Source of the DNA: Callipepla californica brunnescens
Taxonomy: Eukaryota > Chordata > Aves > Galliformes > Odontophoridae
Assembly (NCBI GenBank): GCA_023055505.1
Contig: JALIRH010000008.1
Coordinates: 372,001 to 436,000 of the forward strand
Direction: 5' to 3'
DNA length: 64,000 bases
Part shown: piece by piece, positions 23,316-33,712 of the stretch
Layout of the letters: each line of letters begins with the position of its first letter
Position numbering within the stretch: position 1 is the stretch's first letter
The notes under the pieces: generated by a model
Databases searched by the model: none
Seen by the model: only the letters and a program-made list of their open reading frames with translations
What the model was told of the DNA's origin: nothing
Program-made: the position numbers and the translations under genes

Positions 23316-24100
23316 CTGTTTTGCTTGCTGGAAAGCATCCTATTCTGTTCTCCCCCAATCCCATGATTGGCCCTTTTTTGTGAGTCTATACAAAGGTCTC
23401 AGCAGCAGCTGTGCCAAATGAGGTATAAAGGAACGCCAGTATCCCAATATACCTAGAAATTCCTGCAGCTGCTTTGCTGTTGTATGGACTGGGAATGCCT
23501 GAACCTTATCTATGATGGCACTGGGTAGCACCTTGGTCTTTCCAGACCAGACTACCCCCAGAAATTTTACAGACAGGTCTGGGCCGTGCACCTTTTGAGG
23601 ATTGATAGCCCATCCTCTTTCACTTAGGTAGGTGGTTAATGAATCTGCCGCCTCTCCTACCACCTCCAGTGAGTCCAATGTTAACAGGAGATCATCAGTG
23701 TAGTGGTATAAGTTTATGTTATTAGGTTTTCTTCAATTAGCTAGGTCACGTGCCATCAAGTTATGACAGTATGTTGGTGAATGCACATACCCCTGTGGCA
23801 GGACCTGAAAGGTCCACTGCCTGCCTCCTTATGTAAATGCAAATTGATCTTGCGGTTCCTCAGCAGTTAGAATACTGAAGAATGCATTTGCTAAATCCAG
23901 GACACAATGGTATGGTAGGTTTTGATTTCCCTACTGAGCGTGTCCATTAGGGAAGCAATGTTGGGTACAGCCTCATAGGTGGGCGGAGAGACCTTATTCA
24001 ATTTCCTGTAGCCCACCATCATTCTCCATGTTCCATCTGACTTTCACACTGGCCATATGGGGGAATTGTATGGGCTGTGTGCAGGTCTCATATTGTCTAC
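23316..24100 (-). pseudogene. Reverse transcriptase of element 1
   Basis: Conserved blocks in order: WRMMVGYRKLNKVSPP near 23985-24040, LDLANAFFSI near 23875-23905 (first catalytic Asp), and YTDDLLLT at 23702-23679 (YxDD box with Thr at the variable position), followed by a connection-proximal stretch FLGVVWSGKTKVLP and QEFLGILGYWRSFIPHL near 23420-23470. Stops after QFAFT (about 23836) and near the YxDD box break the reading frame. Catalytic aspartates are present but the gene is dead. Confidence 0.88.
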
Positions 24101-24103
24101 GTC

Positions 24104-24590
24104 TTATAGTTCCTGCACCGCCCTTGATATTTCATCTTGTCCCCCCAGGAGTCTACACTGTGTTACATTAGTAATCTGGCATGGTTTCAGCAAACAAACA
24201 GGCTCATGTTTTACATGGCCCCTCAATATTGTCTGTATCGCCAGAATACTAATGCACCTTTGCCAAAGTCTGAACTCTGTCTCAGTTGTCTGGAGAGCCA
24301 GACCCCATAAAATGTCTAAGCCCAGGATGTATTCTGGGATTGGGGCAATTGACACTTCATACTCCCGGGGTAGGAGACTCCCAACCCCCATTTTCAACCA
24401 TGTTTGGGTGACTGGAATGGTCTGTCCCCCAAACCCACCAATCATCACTCTATTACCCTTAAATTTCGATGGATCTCCATATATAATTGATGTTTCCGTA
24501 CCAGTGTCTACTATAGCCATTACTTGTCACACGTCTGTTTCTGACCAAAATATTGACAGTTCTACATAGGGCCTCCAGTCCCATCTGGAG
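24104..24590 (-). pseudogene. Retroviral aspartic protease of element 1
   Basis: From MAIVDTGTETSIIYG (the DTG active site, near 24520-24476), through GGFGGQTIPVTQTW (flap region) to YILGLDILWG near 24310-24340, the usual second conserved block. 138 codons are open from the internal Met, then continue as RT-proximal sequence. Upstream, RPYVELSIFWSETDV joins in frame with one TGA just before the active-site segment. Retroviral protease would process gag and gag-pol. No frameshift signal was identified between gag and protease. Confidence 0.85.
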
Positions 24591-25015
24591 GCCCTAAGGG
24601 AACCAATGTCCCTTGTCTCTCCATGAATTTTGCCAGATCGAGATCTTTTACCACAGGTGGCTCAGGCATTGTAGCCCGCAACAACTGTGTTTTTTTTTTT
24701 CCTCCTGTTTGGTACTATAAAATCAGCTAAATTCCAGGATGTGGCAGGCACTTCTTGTATTATTCATACTCATAGAGCCATCACCTTTTGAACATTTGTC
24801 TCTGATCAAAATATTGTTAATTCTCCACAGGGCCTCTGGTCCTACCTGGAGGCCATAAGGGGACCAAAGTCCTTCATTACTCCATGAATTTTGCTAGATC
24901 TAGGTCTTTTACCTCAGGTGGCTCAGACAGTGTAGCCTGAGTGGATGTTTCTTCCTTCTGTTTGGAACTATAAACCTGCCAGATTCCAGGTTGTTGTCGG
25001 TGCTACCTGTATTAT
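24530..25015 (-). repeat. Tandem duplication at the gag-protease junction of element 1
   Basis: Two adjacent units of about 250-265 bp. Unit 1 has GACCAAAATATTGACAGTTC at about 24541 and CAGATCGAGATCTTTTACC near 24634; unit 2 has GATCAAAATATTGTTAATTC at about 24806 and TAGATCTAGGTCTTTTACC near 24896. Both run into a TATTATTCAT end. The 10.7-11 kb relic has only one unit, so the duplication arose in this lineage. The units have diverged, so the event is not recent. Confidence 0.82.
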
Positions 25016-26026
25016 TCATTCTCCCGATTTTCCGTGAGTATTCTGAAATTTTTGATCATTCCTAAGCTGTTTCCAGAGCTGTAACAAAACATGTCTGGGT
25101 TGCCCATTGATTTTAACAAAGGCAACCCCGGCCCGTATAAGATCATTGAACATGGTCTTCCAGGATACCCGTACGGGGTCTGATTGGGGTATCCATGGGA
25201 CAGGCTTCTTAGTTTTAAATGGGAAGGCCTCAGCTTCTTCCACCATACGGATATTGCGCCTAGTTCTTATGAGCTCTGTATCCCTAAGGTCTGCCACCAA
25301 CTGGGCTGCCTGTTGGACAATACCCTCCGAAGCCACCAATTGTTTTAGTATGGAGACCAAAGTCCAATAAAGGTGAGAGGGGGCCTGCGGTAGTATTAGG
25401 TCTCGCATACCTGCCATAAATTTTTCCATATCAGAACTCTCAAACATATCTGAATACATGGTCTCCCTCATACCCAGTTCCCGGATGTATGTTCGGAGGT
25501 CCTCCATAGAAGACCATAAACCAGTATTGAGTGGAAGGTCAGATTTGTTAGGCCACATTAGGTGGCATGCTGCCATCAACCAATCTATAATAGCATGATT
25601 CTCATCTGCATAGTGGATGGCAGCATATAATCTTTGCCTCAGGGCCGGGTGTATCCTTATACATGCTAATTTCGACATCTCTGTCCCACTTACTAATACG
25701 CTTACCGCACCTACATCCCATAACCTCAGGAGCCATGATGGTATGCTTTCTCTTGGCTTTTGATGGAATCGCTGTACTAGGTCCATCAACTCATTTGTCG
25801 TATACGGGCGAGCTGTCACATGTAAGCATGTTTCAGCAGGGGGCCATTGGTCAGGAGGCACTACTGCTGGTCTATCTTGCATTTTCATTGTTTTTTGAGT
25901 TATGATTGGTCGGATCTCAAATGGACCCTCCATAGATGGAGCTTCAAGATCTGATTTAGAAGTCTTGTTTTCTGAAACATCCAGGGAATAACGTTCTCCC
26001 CCCTGCCTCATTTGAAAACGTTCCAA
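25016..26026 (-). CDS. Endogenous retroviral gag, open ORF (element 1)
   Basis: A 336-codon open frame that would make a structural core polyprotein. Recognised parts are the N-terminal half with ARPYTTNELMDLVQRFHQKP and WLLRLWDVGA, resembling the ERV-L capsid, then a helical stretch GLWSSMEDLRTYIRELGMRE and MFNDLIRAGVAFVKINGQPR near the end. No CCHC zinc knuckle is visible. A coiled-coil segment present in the 12 kb relic is missing just after the start, implying an internal deletion near 25950-25990. The start is an ATG 70 bp downstream of the primer site. The preserved frame may reflect youth or chance; expression is unknown. Confidence 0.85.
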   Translation of the reverse strand: MERFQMRQGGERYSLDVSENKTSKSDLEAPSMEGPFEIRPIITQKTMKMQDRPAVVPPDQWPPAETCLHVTARPYTTNELMDLVQRFHQKPRESIPSWLLRLWDVGAVSVLVSGTEMSKLACIRIHPALRQRLYAAIHYADENHAIIDWLMAACHLMWPNKSDLPLNTGLWSSMEDLRTYIRELGMRETMYSDMFESSDMEKFMAGMRDLILPQAPSHLYWTLVSILKQLVASEGIVQQAAQLVADLRDTELIRTRRNIRMVEEAEAFPFKTKKPVPWIPQSDPVRVSWKTMFNDLIRAGVAFVKINGQPRHVLLQLWKQLRNDQKFQNTHGKSGE

Positions 26027-26080
26027 ACAAAGGACACATTTAGTTACTGCATAAATTTATATTTATATTTATTTTTTTTA

Positions 26081-26100
26081 CGCGCGCCTGGCTCGCCAAT
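26081..26100 (-). promoter_or_regulatory. Primer binding site of element 1
   Basis: Next to the CA end of the 5' LTR the minus strand reads AT then TGGCGAGCCAGGCGCGCG. The TGG start after the LTR is the hallmark of a tRNA-primed site. The tRNA could not be assigned with confidence; an arginine-type TGGCGA start is similar. Confidence 0.75.
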
Positions 26101-26449
26101 TGTAGGGCAAATAACCCCCCAGAATAGCACTCAAAGATAATAGTGCCGAAGATGGTATATTTTTGGTAGGCTTAAGTAGATGGTATACAGACAACTGGTA
26201 AGAAGAGAGTAGCTCACCTTTTATGATGGATGAGGCTCACCAATGACTCCCCTAGGGAGAGATCTCCAACAAAAGATCCTTCCCTGGTGGTGGTCAGCCC
26301 TTAAATAAGATCTGGGAGAGGTGGAGCCAGACTCCACCCCTTCCAATCACACAGGTACATTACCTTCACCTGTGCCCCTTTGGCTGACTCAGTGCTCGCC
26401 TCAGGTGATTAATCAGTGGTTCAGGCTGTGATTCAACAGTTCCCGTACA
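26101..26449 (-). repeat. 5' LTR of element 1
   Basis: 349 bp, plus-strand TGTAGGGCAAATAACC to CAGTTCCCGTACA. On the sense strand, U3 begins TGTACGGGAACTGTTG, with a TATTTAAGGGC TATA-like box at about 26305-26295 after GGTGGAGTCTGGCTCCAC. The primer site follows at its inner edge. Confidence 0.9.
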
Positions 26450-26604
26450 GGCACTGAAAAAAAAGTATGATATATACCATTGCCCTTACAGCCCAAATTA
26501 TGTCTTATGTTGATGAATTAATTCAAGACTTTTAGGCCTCAGGCTTCACTTGGACATCTAAAATTCTGGAAAGAGTTATTTCCATCGTAAGGTAGAAAGC
26601 TGGG

Positions 26605-27117
26605 TGTAATGATTTTATGATTTTGTTTTTGGTATTCCATGTCATAACATCATGTAAGGCACTGGGAGTTAGAGTTAATGCTCCAGTTCCGTGGACTACC
26701 AAATTTCCAGGTACCTGGTTCTCAGTAGAGAACTACATAACCCAGAGGACTTTGTGTTCCTGTTTTCCACTCAGAGGGAAATATTAAACTGCACGCAAGT
26801 CCTGGAGACTTCCTCTTTTGCTGGACATCTCAGCAGTGGAGGTTCCGTAGCTGCTTCAGTGGAAGGCCTTCGGTTTTGGACACTCTCTCTTTCTCATTTG
26901 ATTTATTAGCTTCAATTCCAATTATACTGTGTTATTTTGCATTCCAATATCTTATTTGGTAAATTAGTTTTCCTCCTCAGATCATTGTCACTGTTTTTCG
27001 ACACATCTCCCACCCTTTTCCCTTTTCCTGACCCTCCCTTTTCTTAGGGCATGGGTCCATGGGTCCATCGCCCCATTAGTCATGGAACTGGGCACAACCA
27101 GCCCATAAACCATTACA
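26605..27117 (+). repeat. Family 2 solo LTR with perfect target duplication
   Basis: 513 bp, TGTAATGATTTTATG to CCATTACA. Flanked by exact 5-bp repeats CTGGG at 26600-26604 and 27118-27122. A 5-bp duplication is usual for ERV-L-type integration. No internal sequence, so it is the product of recombination between two LTRs. Confidence 0.93.
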
Positions 27118-28128
27118 CTGGGGAAGAAAATCTCCCCCACTGAATAGCAGAGCCAAGTATGACACCACCTCATAAGACTGTGGTATATGTGGGGTTGGGT
27201 GACTTGCATCTCAGGGTTCTGAGGGAACCGAGTGATGTGGTTGCAAAGCTGCTCTCCATCACATTTGAAAAATTGTGGCTGTCAGGCAGGGTCACTGGTT
27301 ACTGGAAAAAGGGAATCATCACTCCCATTTGCAGGAAAGAGAAAGGAAGATCCAAGGAACTACAGGCCATCGAGCCAGTTCCTCTGTGTGCAGGAAGATC
27401 ACTGAAAGGATCCCCCTGGAAGAGATGTTAAGGCCCATGAGGCATGAGCAGATGATCGGAGGCAGACTGTATAGCTTCACCAACGGCAGACTGTGCCTAA
27501 CCAATCTAGTGGAGTGACAAATCTGTGGACAAAGGGAAGGCAATTGATGTCACCTACCTGGACCTATGCAAGGCCTTTGACATGATCCCTCATCACATCT
27601 GTGTATCTAATTTCAAGAGATATGTATTGGAACAGTGAACTATTCAGTGAATAAGGAATTGCTTGGAAGGTCGCAGCCAGGAGGCTGTGGTTGTTGGCTT
27701 TATGTCCAGGTAGCATCTGGTAATGAGTGGTGTCCCCTAGGAGTCCATGTTGGGTCCAGTACTCGTTCACTTCTTTATCAGTGACACAAATGATGGGATT
27801 GAGTGCACCCTCAAGTTTGCTGATGACACCAAGCTGAGTGGCACAGTTGATAGCAACAGAATGAAGAGATGCCAGCCAGAGGGACCTTGATAGACTTGAA
27901 AGGTAGGCACATGTGAATCTAACAATCAACAAAGCAAAGCATTGGTTACTGCAGTTGGGTTGGGGCAATCCCGGATACGTGTACAGACTGGGAGAAGAAC
28001 TTGAGATACTCCTGCTGAGAAGGCCTCAAGGAGTCCTGGTAGATGAAAGACTTAACCAGTCTTGCAGTATGCTTGCAGCCCAGAGGGCCAACAGCAGTTT
28101 CCTGGGCTGCATCAAAAGTGGGGTAGCA

Positions 28129-28410
28129 TTAGAGTGAAGGTGGATTTAATTATAAAATATGGGTCTGTTTTATAACAGGCAGCTTAAGAGATTTTGGCAA
28201 ACCACATTTTGAACAATTGGTGGGGCTTTGTACAAGAATGCAGTTCGCAACCAAATCTGAAATTCTGGATGGAGGGCTTTCTTGCAAAAAGGGGAATCAA
28301 AAAAAAAAAAAAAAAAAAAAAAAGAATCACTCATTGCTGGCTGTCACTGGAGCGAGCTCGGGCAACTGTTGGTCTAAGTGCAGCTGGTCTCATGTGAATC
28401 CAATTCAGTA
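28129..28410. repeat. Unidentified 280-bp insert with an A25 run inside CR1
   Basis: CR1 sequence stops at about GTGGGGTAGC (28128) and resumes at GTACCCCTCTTTTTTGTCC (28411). The 280 bp between match nothing recognised. It contains 25 consecutive A at 28299-28323, with about 87 bp of non-CR1 sequence after the run. Could be an older retroposed fragment or filler. Boundaries are approximate. Confidence 0.55.
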
Positions 28411-28521
28411 CTGTACCCCTCTTTTTTGTCCTTGTGAGGCCCTATCTGGAGTACTATATTCAGATCTGGGGCCCTCAACACAGGAATAATGGGCTTTTGG
28501 TGAGGGTCCAGAGGAGGACTG

Positions 28522-29263
28522 TGTCACTCTCCAGAATAAAGGAGGGAGACGAGGTTCTTTGATTATATGTATACGTATACCTGATGGCAAGATTAAGACA
28601 CAATGAGTCTTAAAAGTTATCTTAATAATAATAATCTTAAAAGTTATCCCAACTAGTTTATACTAGTTGCTTAGGAATATGGAGAAGGGAAGGTGGGCAG
28701 TGGAAAAGAGATGAAAAGCATGGAGACTTGGTAGAAAGCAAGAGGGAGAGAGCATCACCACCGTGGATCCAGTGAGGTCTGTAGTAGGTCCATTGATCTC
28801 AGGAAATCTCTGGTCACTGCGGGTGATAGGAGAGAGCCAAGTTTCACAGCAAGCAGGCCCCGGGGGTAGTGAAGGGGGTCTTCCACAGAGGTTTTCCCCT
28901 TAGGGAGTTCTCTGAAAATCCCTGGTTCAGTGAAGACTTTTTATGCCCCATTTCTCTTTTTTTTTTTCCTCTCCATTTGTGTGCCCTATCTGGCCCAACA
29001 GATAAACCAGCAGGAGATGCTGCCTTCATTGCCATGCATGAGTATTATCATCTTTTGTGGTGATCAGCTTCTCCAAGCCATACCCCAAAGAAGACTATTT
29101 GCCCCTATTTCCATTTATCTTAACAACCATAAGCAGAGACATTGAGGCAACATGACACCCATCTAGATAATCAGCAGTTATCAGTCATAATCTTATCACC
29201 AGAAAAGGCCTTATGAAGCAAGCTTTGAGACAAAAGAAAGAAAAACAGTTTCTGTCCTTCACA
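28522..29263 (-). repeat. Family 1 LTR inside CR1 (antisense copy C)
   Basis: 742 bp, TGTCACTCTCCAGAATAAAGG to CTGTCCTTCACA. It matches copy A. CR1 text on both sides joins across it (GTCCAGAGGAGGACT and GCTGGATCACCTCTCC). Flanks GACTG and GGCTG form a possible 5-bp duplication with one mismatch. Sense strand is minus. Confidence 0.9.
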
Positions 29264-29829
29264 GGCTGGATCACCTCTCCTACGAATACAAAATGAAGGA
29301 GGTGGGCTTGATAAGCCTGGAAAAGAGAAAGCTTCAGTGAGACGTCATTGATGCCTTCCAGTATTTAAAAGGGTATTATAAAAAGGAGGGGAATCAACTT
29401 TTTACAAGGGCACACAATGGCAGGACAAGGGAGAATGGTTTTAAGAGGGAAGGTTTACATTGTTTTAGGATTTGGGATGTCAGGGGGAAGTTTTTTACTG
29501 AGAGCGGTGAGATGCTGGCATAGGCTGCCCAGAGAGGTTTTGAATGTTCCCATCCCTGGAGGTGTTCAAGGCCAGGCTGGATGGGGCCCTGGGCAACTTG
29601 ATCTAGTGCTTGATCTGTAGATCAGCAACCCTGCCTGTTACAGGGCAGTTGGAACTTGATGATCTTTGAAGTCCTTTCTAGCCCAAGCCATTCTATGATT
29701 CTTTATCTGTGGGTTGCTCTGTCAGGACATGAATTTAGATGGGACCTTATGGCACAGGGACGCTATTCTAATGAGTCTGCTGCTCAGAAAGGCTCTCTGG
29801 GAAAGCACTCTGGTAGGAATGTCTGGTGT

Positions 29830-30440
29830 TTCACAGAATATCCTGAGCTGGAAAGGACCCCAAGGGTCTTTGAGTCCAACCCCTGGCTCCACGCAGAACA
29901 CCCAAACACAAACCCTGTGTCCGAGAGCATTCTCCAAATGCTCCTTGAACTCAGGCAGCTCGGGGCCGTGCCCAGTGCCTTGGGCAGCCTGTAGTATGTC
30001 CACTGCCCTCTGGTGCAGAGCCTTTCCCTAACCACATCTGCCCATCCCCTGGCACAACTCCATGCCATTCCCTTGGGCCCTGTCGCTGTCACAGAGACCA
30101 AAGCTCAGCACTACCCTCTGCTGCCTGGATGGAGCTGCATCCACCATCAGGCCTCCACTCAGCTCCTCTGCTCTGGGCTGATCAGACCATTCCTCTCATG
30201 CCTTGTTCCTAGAGCCTTCATCACCTTTGTTGCCGTCCATTGGAAACATTCTAATAGTTTATGTCCTTCCTATGTGCACCCAAACCTGCACCACAGCACA
30301 GAACAGAGCAAGACAACCCCTTCTCTCACTGAGTGGCAGTGCTGGGCCTGATACTTCCCAGCATATGGTTGGCCCTTTTGTCTCCAGGACACTTGTGGCT
30401 CTGATTCAGATTGCTGTCCTTCCTTGACCTTGAAATGACT
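29830..30440 (-). repeat. CR1 LINE 3' UTR region
   Basis: Plus-strand ACAGAATATCCTGAGCTGGA then AAAGGACCCCAAGGGTCTTT at the left is a reversed CR1 3' end; CAAATGCTCCTTGAACTCAG and TGGGCAGCCTGTAGTATGTC follow. A different CR1 subfamily from the upstream copy, in the opposite orientation and about 130 bp away. The 2.7 kb formed with the upstream CR1 is an inverted pair. Confidence 0.85.
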
Positions 30441-32030
30441 GCCCGAAGTTTACAGCCCACATTTTTGGGAAGGCAGTTTATTAGAGCTTTCTAAATTTTC
30501 TAATAAAATAAAAATATGAAGATCTTTAACTACATTGTCAAACAACTCTGTGAGCTGGCATCCAGATGTTATTACCTTTATCATTTCTAAACCTTGATGA
30601 AACAAGAGGGACAGTATTACTGTTAGAAGCAGTGACAGACTTCTGCAGTAAGGGTGGAGCAACAAAATCTCAGAGATTGGTTGCTGAAGTGCCTTATCAT
30701 TCTGCAATTGAAGATGGGACCAGATGTCCTTTGTCTGGGGTACAAAAAGGTAGCACGCCCAAGCATGCAAAGACACTGAAATGAATAGGGTAAATGAGGG
30801 AACTGAAAACAGACTTCATTGTCAGTTAATCCGTGTCAGGAAATAGTATTGCAATACTTTTGCATTCTTCCTTAAACATTCTTCTTTCCTTTGTATTTTT
30901 GCTTTCAGAAAGATGATGAGATGTGCCTGTAAGGAGCCCAGATGTTTCATAAAAGTATCAGGATGATTTTTATTTTAGTATCTTTGTAGTTATTCGTAAT
31001 GTTTCAGGATTCACGTGCAGTTTCTTGTCATTTTTGCAGAATGTGAATTCTTTTTTTTCAGGACTTTTGTTGTATGTGTTTCTGACACATTAGTATTTTG
31101 ACTGCAAAATTGAACCTAAGAATACTACTGTAGTTCAAACTGTGATTAACACCAATTATGTCTTCCCCAGGAAACAGGACACAGCCTTGTCTCTTGTGGA
31201 TTTCAGTTTTGCTGTTGGATTCTTTGACATCTGTCAACTTTAACAAAGCTTTTTCTGCTTCTGAAAAACGTGTGATGCTTCTCAGTAGAATCTTAGTATC
31301 TACTAGTAGTTAACTTCTCTATCTAACTGCCAACTTTGGCAAGATTTGGAGGAAATTGACTTACATAAACTGTCTAATAGATAAAAGTTCTGAGAGGAAA
31401 GAATATTCATCTCCCAAGTGAAATACAAATTCCTTGTGTAAGAAATTGAACTAGTAATCCCATCGTTTGTATATGTAAATAGCTGAACTTTGCTATCAGC
31501 AAAATGCAGTGTATCATATGACAATAAGAATATTTTAAATCAAAAGTTATTTACTGTCTTTTCTTGTTATTAATATATTTCTTGTCCTCCCAGCTTTTGC
31601 CTCTCTCTTCATTGATTTTAAGATTTTGTTCAGTAAGTCATGGGCAGTGGCAATGAACAAATTGTGTAAGGTTTGGTCCTAGCTTACGTTTTACCAAATG
31701 TGACCCCAGCCTCCTTTTGAGCACTGGAAATAAGCTTTATGCAATAATTCTGTATTATGTTCCATAGCAATATGTGGCAGATGCTCCAAAGGAGAGGATG
31801 TTAAATTTCATAATTTACTTCTGTGGTTGGCTTCATCGGGGGGAAGTAGTAAACAAGATTTCTGTTGGTGTCTTGAGACATTCTGCTAACTGAGTGACAA
31901 TGTCTGACTCAATGAAAATAAGTTCTCATAGCAAGCATGTAGGTATGAAAATTGAAACCTGATTGCCCCATAATTCAGTGTTTCTTGCTTCCCTCACCTC
32001 CAGCTTCACATCTGAAACCACCTAGTTCTA
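30441..32030 (+). other. Glypican intron, nothing recognised
   Basis: AT-rich unique sequence without a supported exon, RNA gene or transposon. Confidence 0.6.
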
Positions 32031-33131
32031 ATTTGAAACTTGTTAGTGGGGTGTGCAGGGTACAGTCTATAGACTGAGGCCTGAGAGGCCAATGGAAGCC
32101 AGGCAGAGGAGGTGCACAGTGTCAGAGGACTGCAGCAGCATGCTGTCCACATTGATTAGCAGAGCTTTAAACTAGATAAAATGGGGGGAGGGGATGGAAT
32201 TCTGAGTGACAGAGAAGAACCAAGGAACACTATCACCTTAGGATGCAACAGAGGAAAAACTCAGTTTTGTTGCAGAGGGATTTAGGAGAGCTCTCCAAGA
32301 AGGTAACACAGCTCAAGTGCCTCTACACCAATGTATACAGCATAGGAAGTAAGCAGGAAGAGTTGGAAGCCATGGTACAATTAGAAAACTTTGAACTAAT
32401 TGCTGTCATGGAAACATGGTAGGAACAATCAAACAACTGGAAAACTGTAATCAAGGGTTACAAGTTGTTCGGAAGGCAGGGCAGGATGGGCAGGGGAATT
32501 GCCCTCTGTATTAATAAGTGAACAGACTGTGAAAAGCTGTCTCTGAGAACAATGATCGAGCTGAGAGCTCATGGATTAAAATTAGGGACCAGATAAAGGA
32601 CATCTGGTGGTCATACTCTACTACAGGCTGCCTGATCAAGGGGATCCAACTGGTAAGGCCTTCTTGCTTCATCTATAAGAAGCATTGCGCTTACAGGCTC
32701 TCTTCCTGATCATGCATTTCAACCTCCTGGACATCTTCTGAGAAAGCAATCATGGCGAGCTGCAAGCAATCCCACAGACTCCTAGATTCTGTTGAGACTA
32801 GCTTCTTGCTTTCACACTTTCTAATAGATATGAAGGGAGAATTTGCTTCAACAGACAAGGAGAATGCTGAGGTACTCAATGAGTTTCTTGCCTTCGTCTT
32901 TACTGGCAGTTAGGTTTCCCATGCCTCTCAAGTACCTGAACCTCTAGACATATATCAGGGTAGCAAAATCTCTCCCACTGTAAGAGCAGAGCAAGTCTGA
33001 GGTTGAATGTATACAAGTCTATGAGGCCTGATGACATGCACCACAGAGTCCTGAAGGAACAGGCTGATGTTTGCCAAGACATATTCAAAAAGTTGCAGTT
33101 GTCAGGTGAAGTTCCTGGTGACTGCAAAAAC
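32031..33131 (+). repeat. CR1 LINE 5' part of ORF2 (endonuclease)
   Basis: Text CTCAAGTGCCTCTACACCAA at about 32313 encodes LKCLYTNVYSIGSKQEELEA and then NFELIAVMETW, the start of the apurinic-type endonuclease of CR1 ORF2. Later VPGDCKN (about 33110) corresponds to the region before the RT. Upstream 32031-32200 holds CR1 ORF1-to-ORF2 spacer-like text. Stops are frequent. Most of the RT is absent, as the next 580 bp are a reversed CR1. Confidence 0.8.
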
Positions 33132-33712
33132 AGAATCATAGAATCATTGAAGTTGGAAAAGGTGACTGAGATAATCTAGTTCAACCGTCAACCAATCACC
33201 GCCATGAGTACTAAACCATGTCACTCAGTTCCACATCATCAAATTTCTTGAATACCTCCAGGAATTACGACTACACCACCTCCCTGAGCAGCCTGTTGTA
33301 ATGCCTCACCACTCCCTGAGAAAAAAAGTTTCCTAAAAATCAACCAGAACCTCCCTCGGTACAATTTGAGGACATTACCTCTTGTCCTATTGCTGTTACC
33401 TGGGTAAGAGGCCAACCCCTACCTCACTACAGCCTCCTAGTTGTAGGCAGCTATTTGGTCTCCTCTGAGCATCCTCTTCTCCAGCTACACAATCCAAGTT
33501 TCTAGCAACTCTGCTCCGAGTCTGTAGTGTTGCCTGGGGTTGTTGTGACCAAGTACAGGACCCACCATTTGGTCACTTGGTCACTTGGTCTTGTTATAGT
33601 TCAAACACTTGGCCTTAACATGTTGATCCAGCCTATCCAGAGCCCTCTGTATGTCCTTCCCACCCTCAGACAGATTGACACTTCCTCCCAACTTGGTGTT
33701 GTCTGCAGGTCC
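33132..33712 (-). repeat. CR1 LINE 3' end, reversed
   Basis: AGAATCATAGAATCATTGAAG then GTTGGAAAAGGTGACTGAGA is the exact reversed CR1 tail. It continues with CTCCCTGAGCAGCCTGTTG and CCCTCTGTATGTCCTTCCC. It is bracketed by plus-strand CR1 on both sides. Confidence 0.88.

Larger units (their letters stand above)
20096..26449 (-). mobile_element. ERV-L-like provirus, env-less, nearly full structure (family 3, element 1)
   Basis: A minus-strand provirus of 6354 bp, including a later 782-bp LTR insertion. Order in the sense direction: 5' LTR (26449-26101), primer site, gag, protease, reverse transcriptase, RNase H, integrase, purine tract, 3' LTR (21233-20096). No env or dUTPase is seen between integrase and the 3' LTR. 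The gag phrase RFHQKPRESIPSWLLRLWDV resembles ERV-L gag, which places it in class III. Outer flanks do not match (CCTTT against GGCAC), so there is no visible target duplication. Pol is broken by frameshifts and stops; gag is open. Confidence 0.92.
27125..29702 (+). repeat. CR1 LINE (RT to 3' end), split by two later insertions
   Basis: Plus-strand CR1 ORF2: GYWKKGIITPI near 27298-27330 (RT start), then CR1 RT blocks including CLTNLVE near 27495, degraded GKAFDMIPH text near 27565-27590, and a trace of the FADDTKLSG box near 27815. It continues to a C-terminal ASRREG-type part, is broken at 28129-28410 by an unknown insert and at 28522-29263 by a family 1 LTR, then resumes with CTGGATCACCTCTCC and runs to the 3' tail AGCCATTCTATGATTCTTT at about 29685-29703. 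Heavily mutated. Confidence 0.88.

Noticed and set aside
24057..24569. 170-codon plus-strand open frame
   Set aside because: It is the antisense of the retroviral protease on the minus strand and has no domain of its own.
29656..30351. Several overlapping 93-112-codon frames on both strands
   Set aside because: They lie across the CR1 3' UTR, which is GC-rich and stop-poor; no known protein motif.
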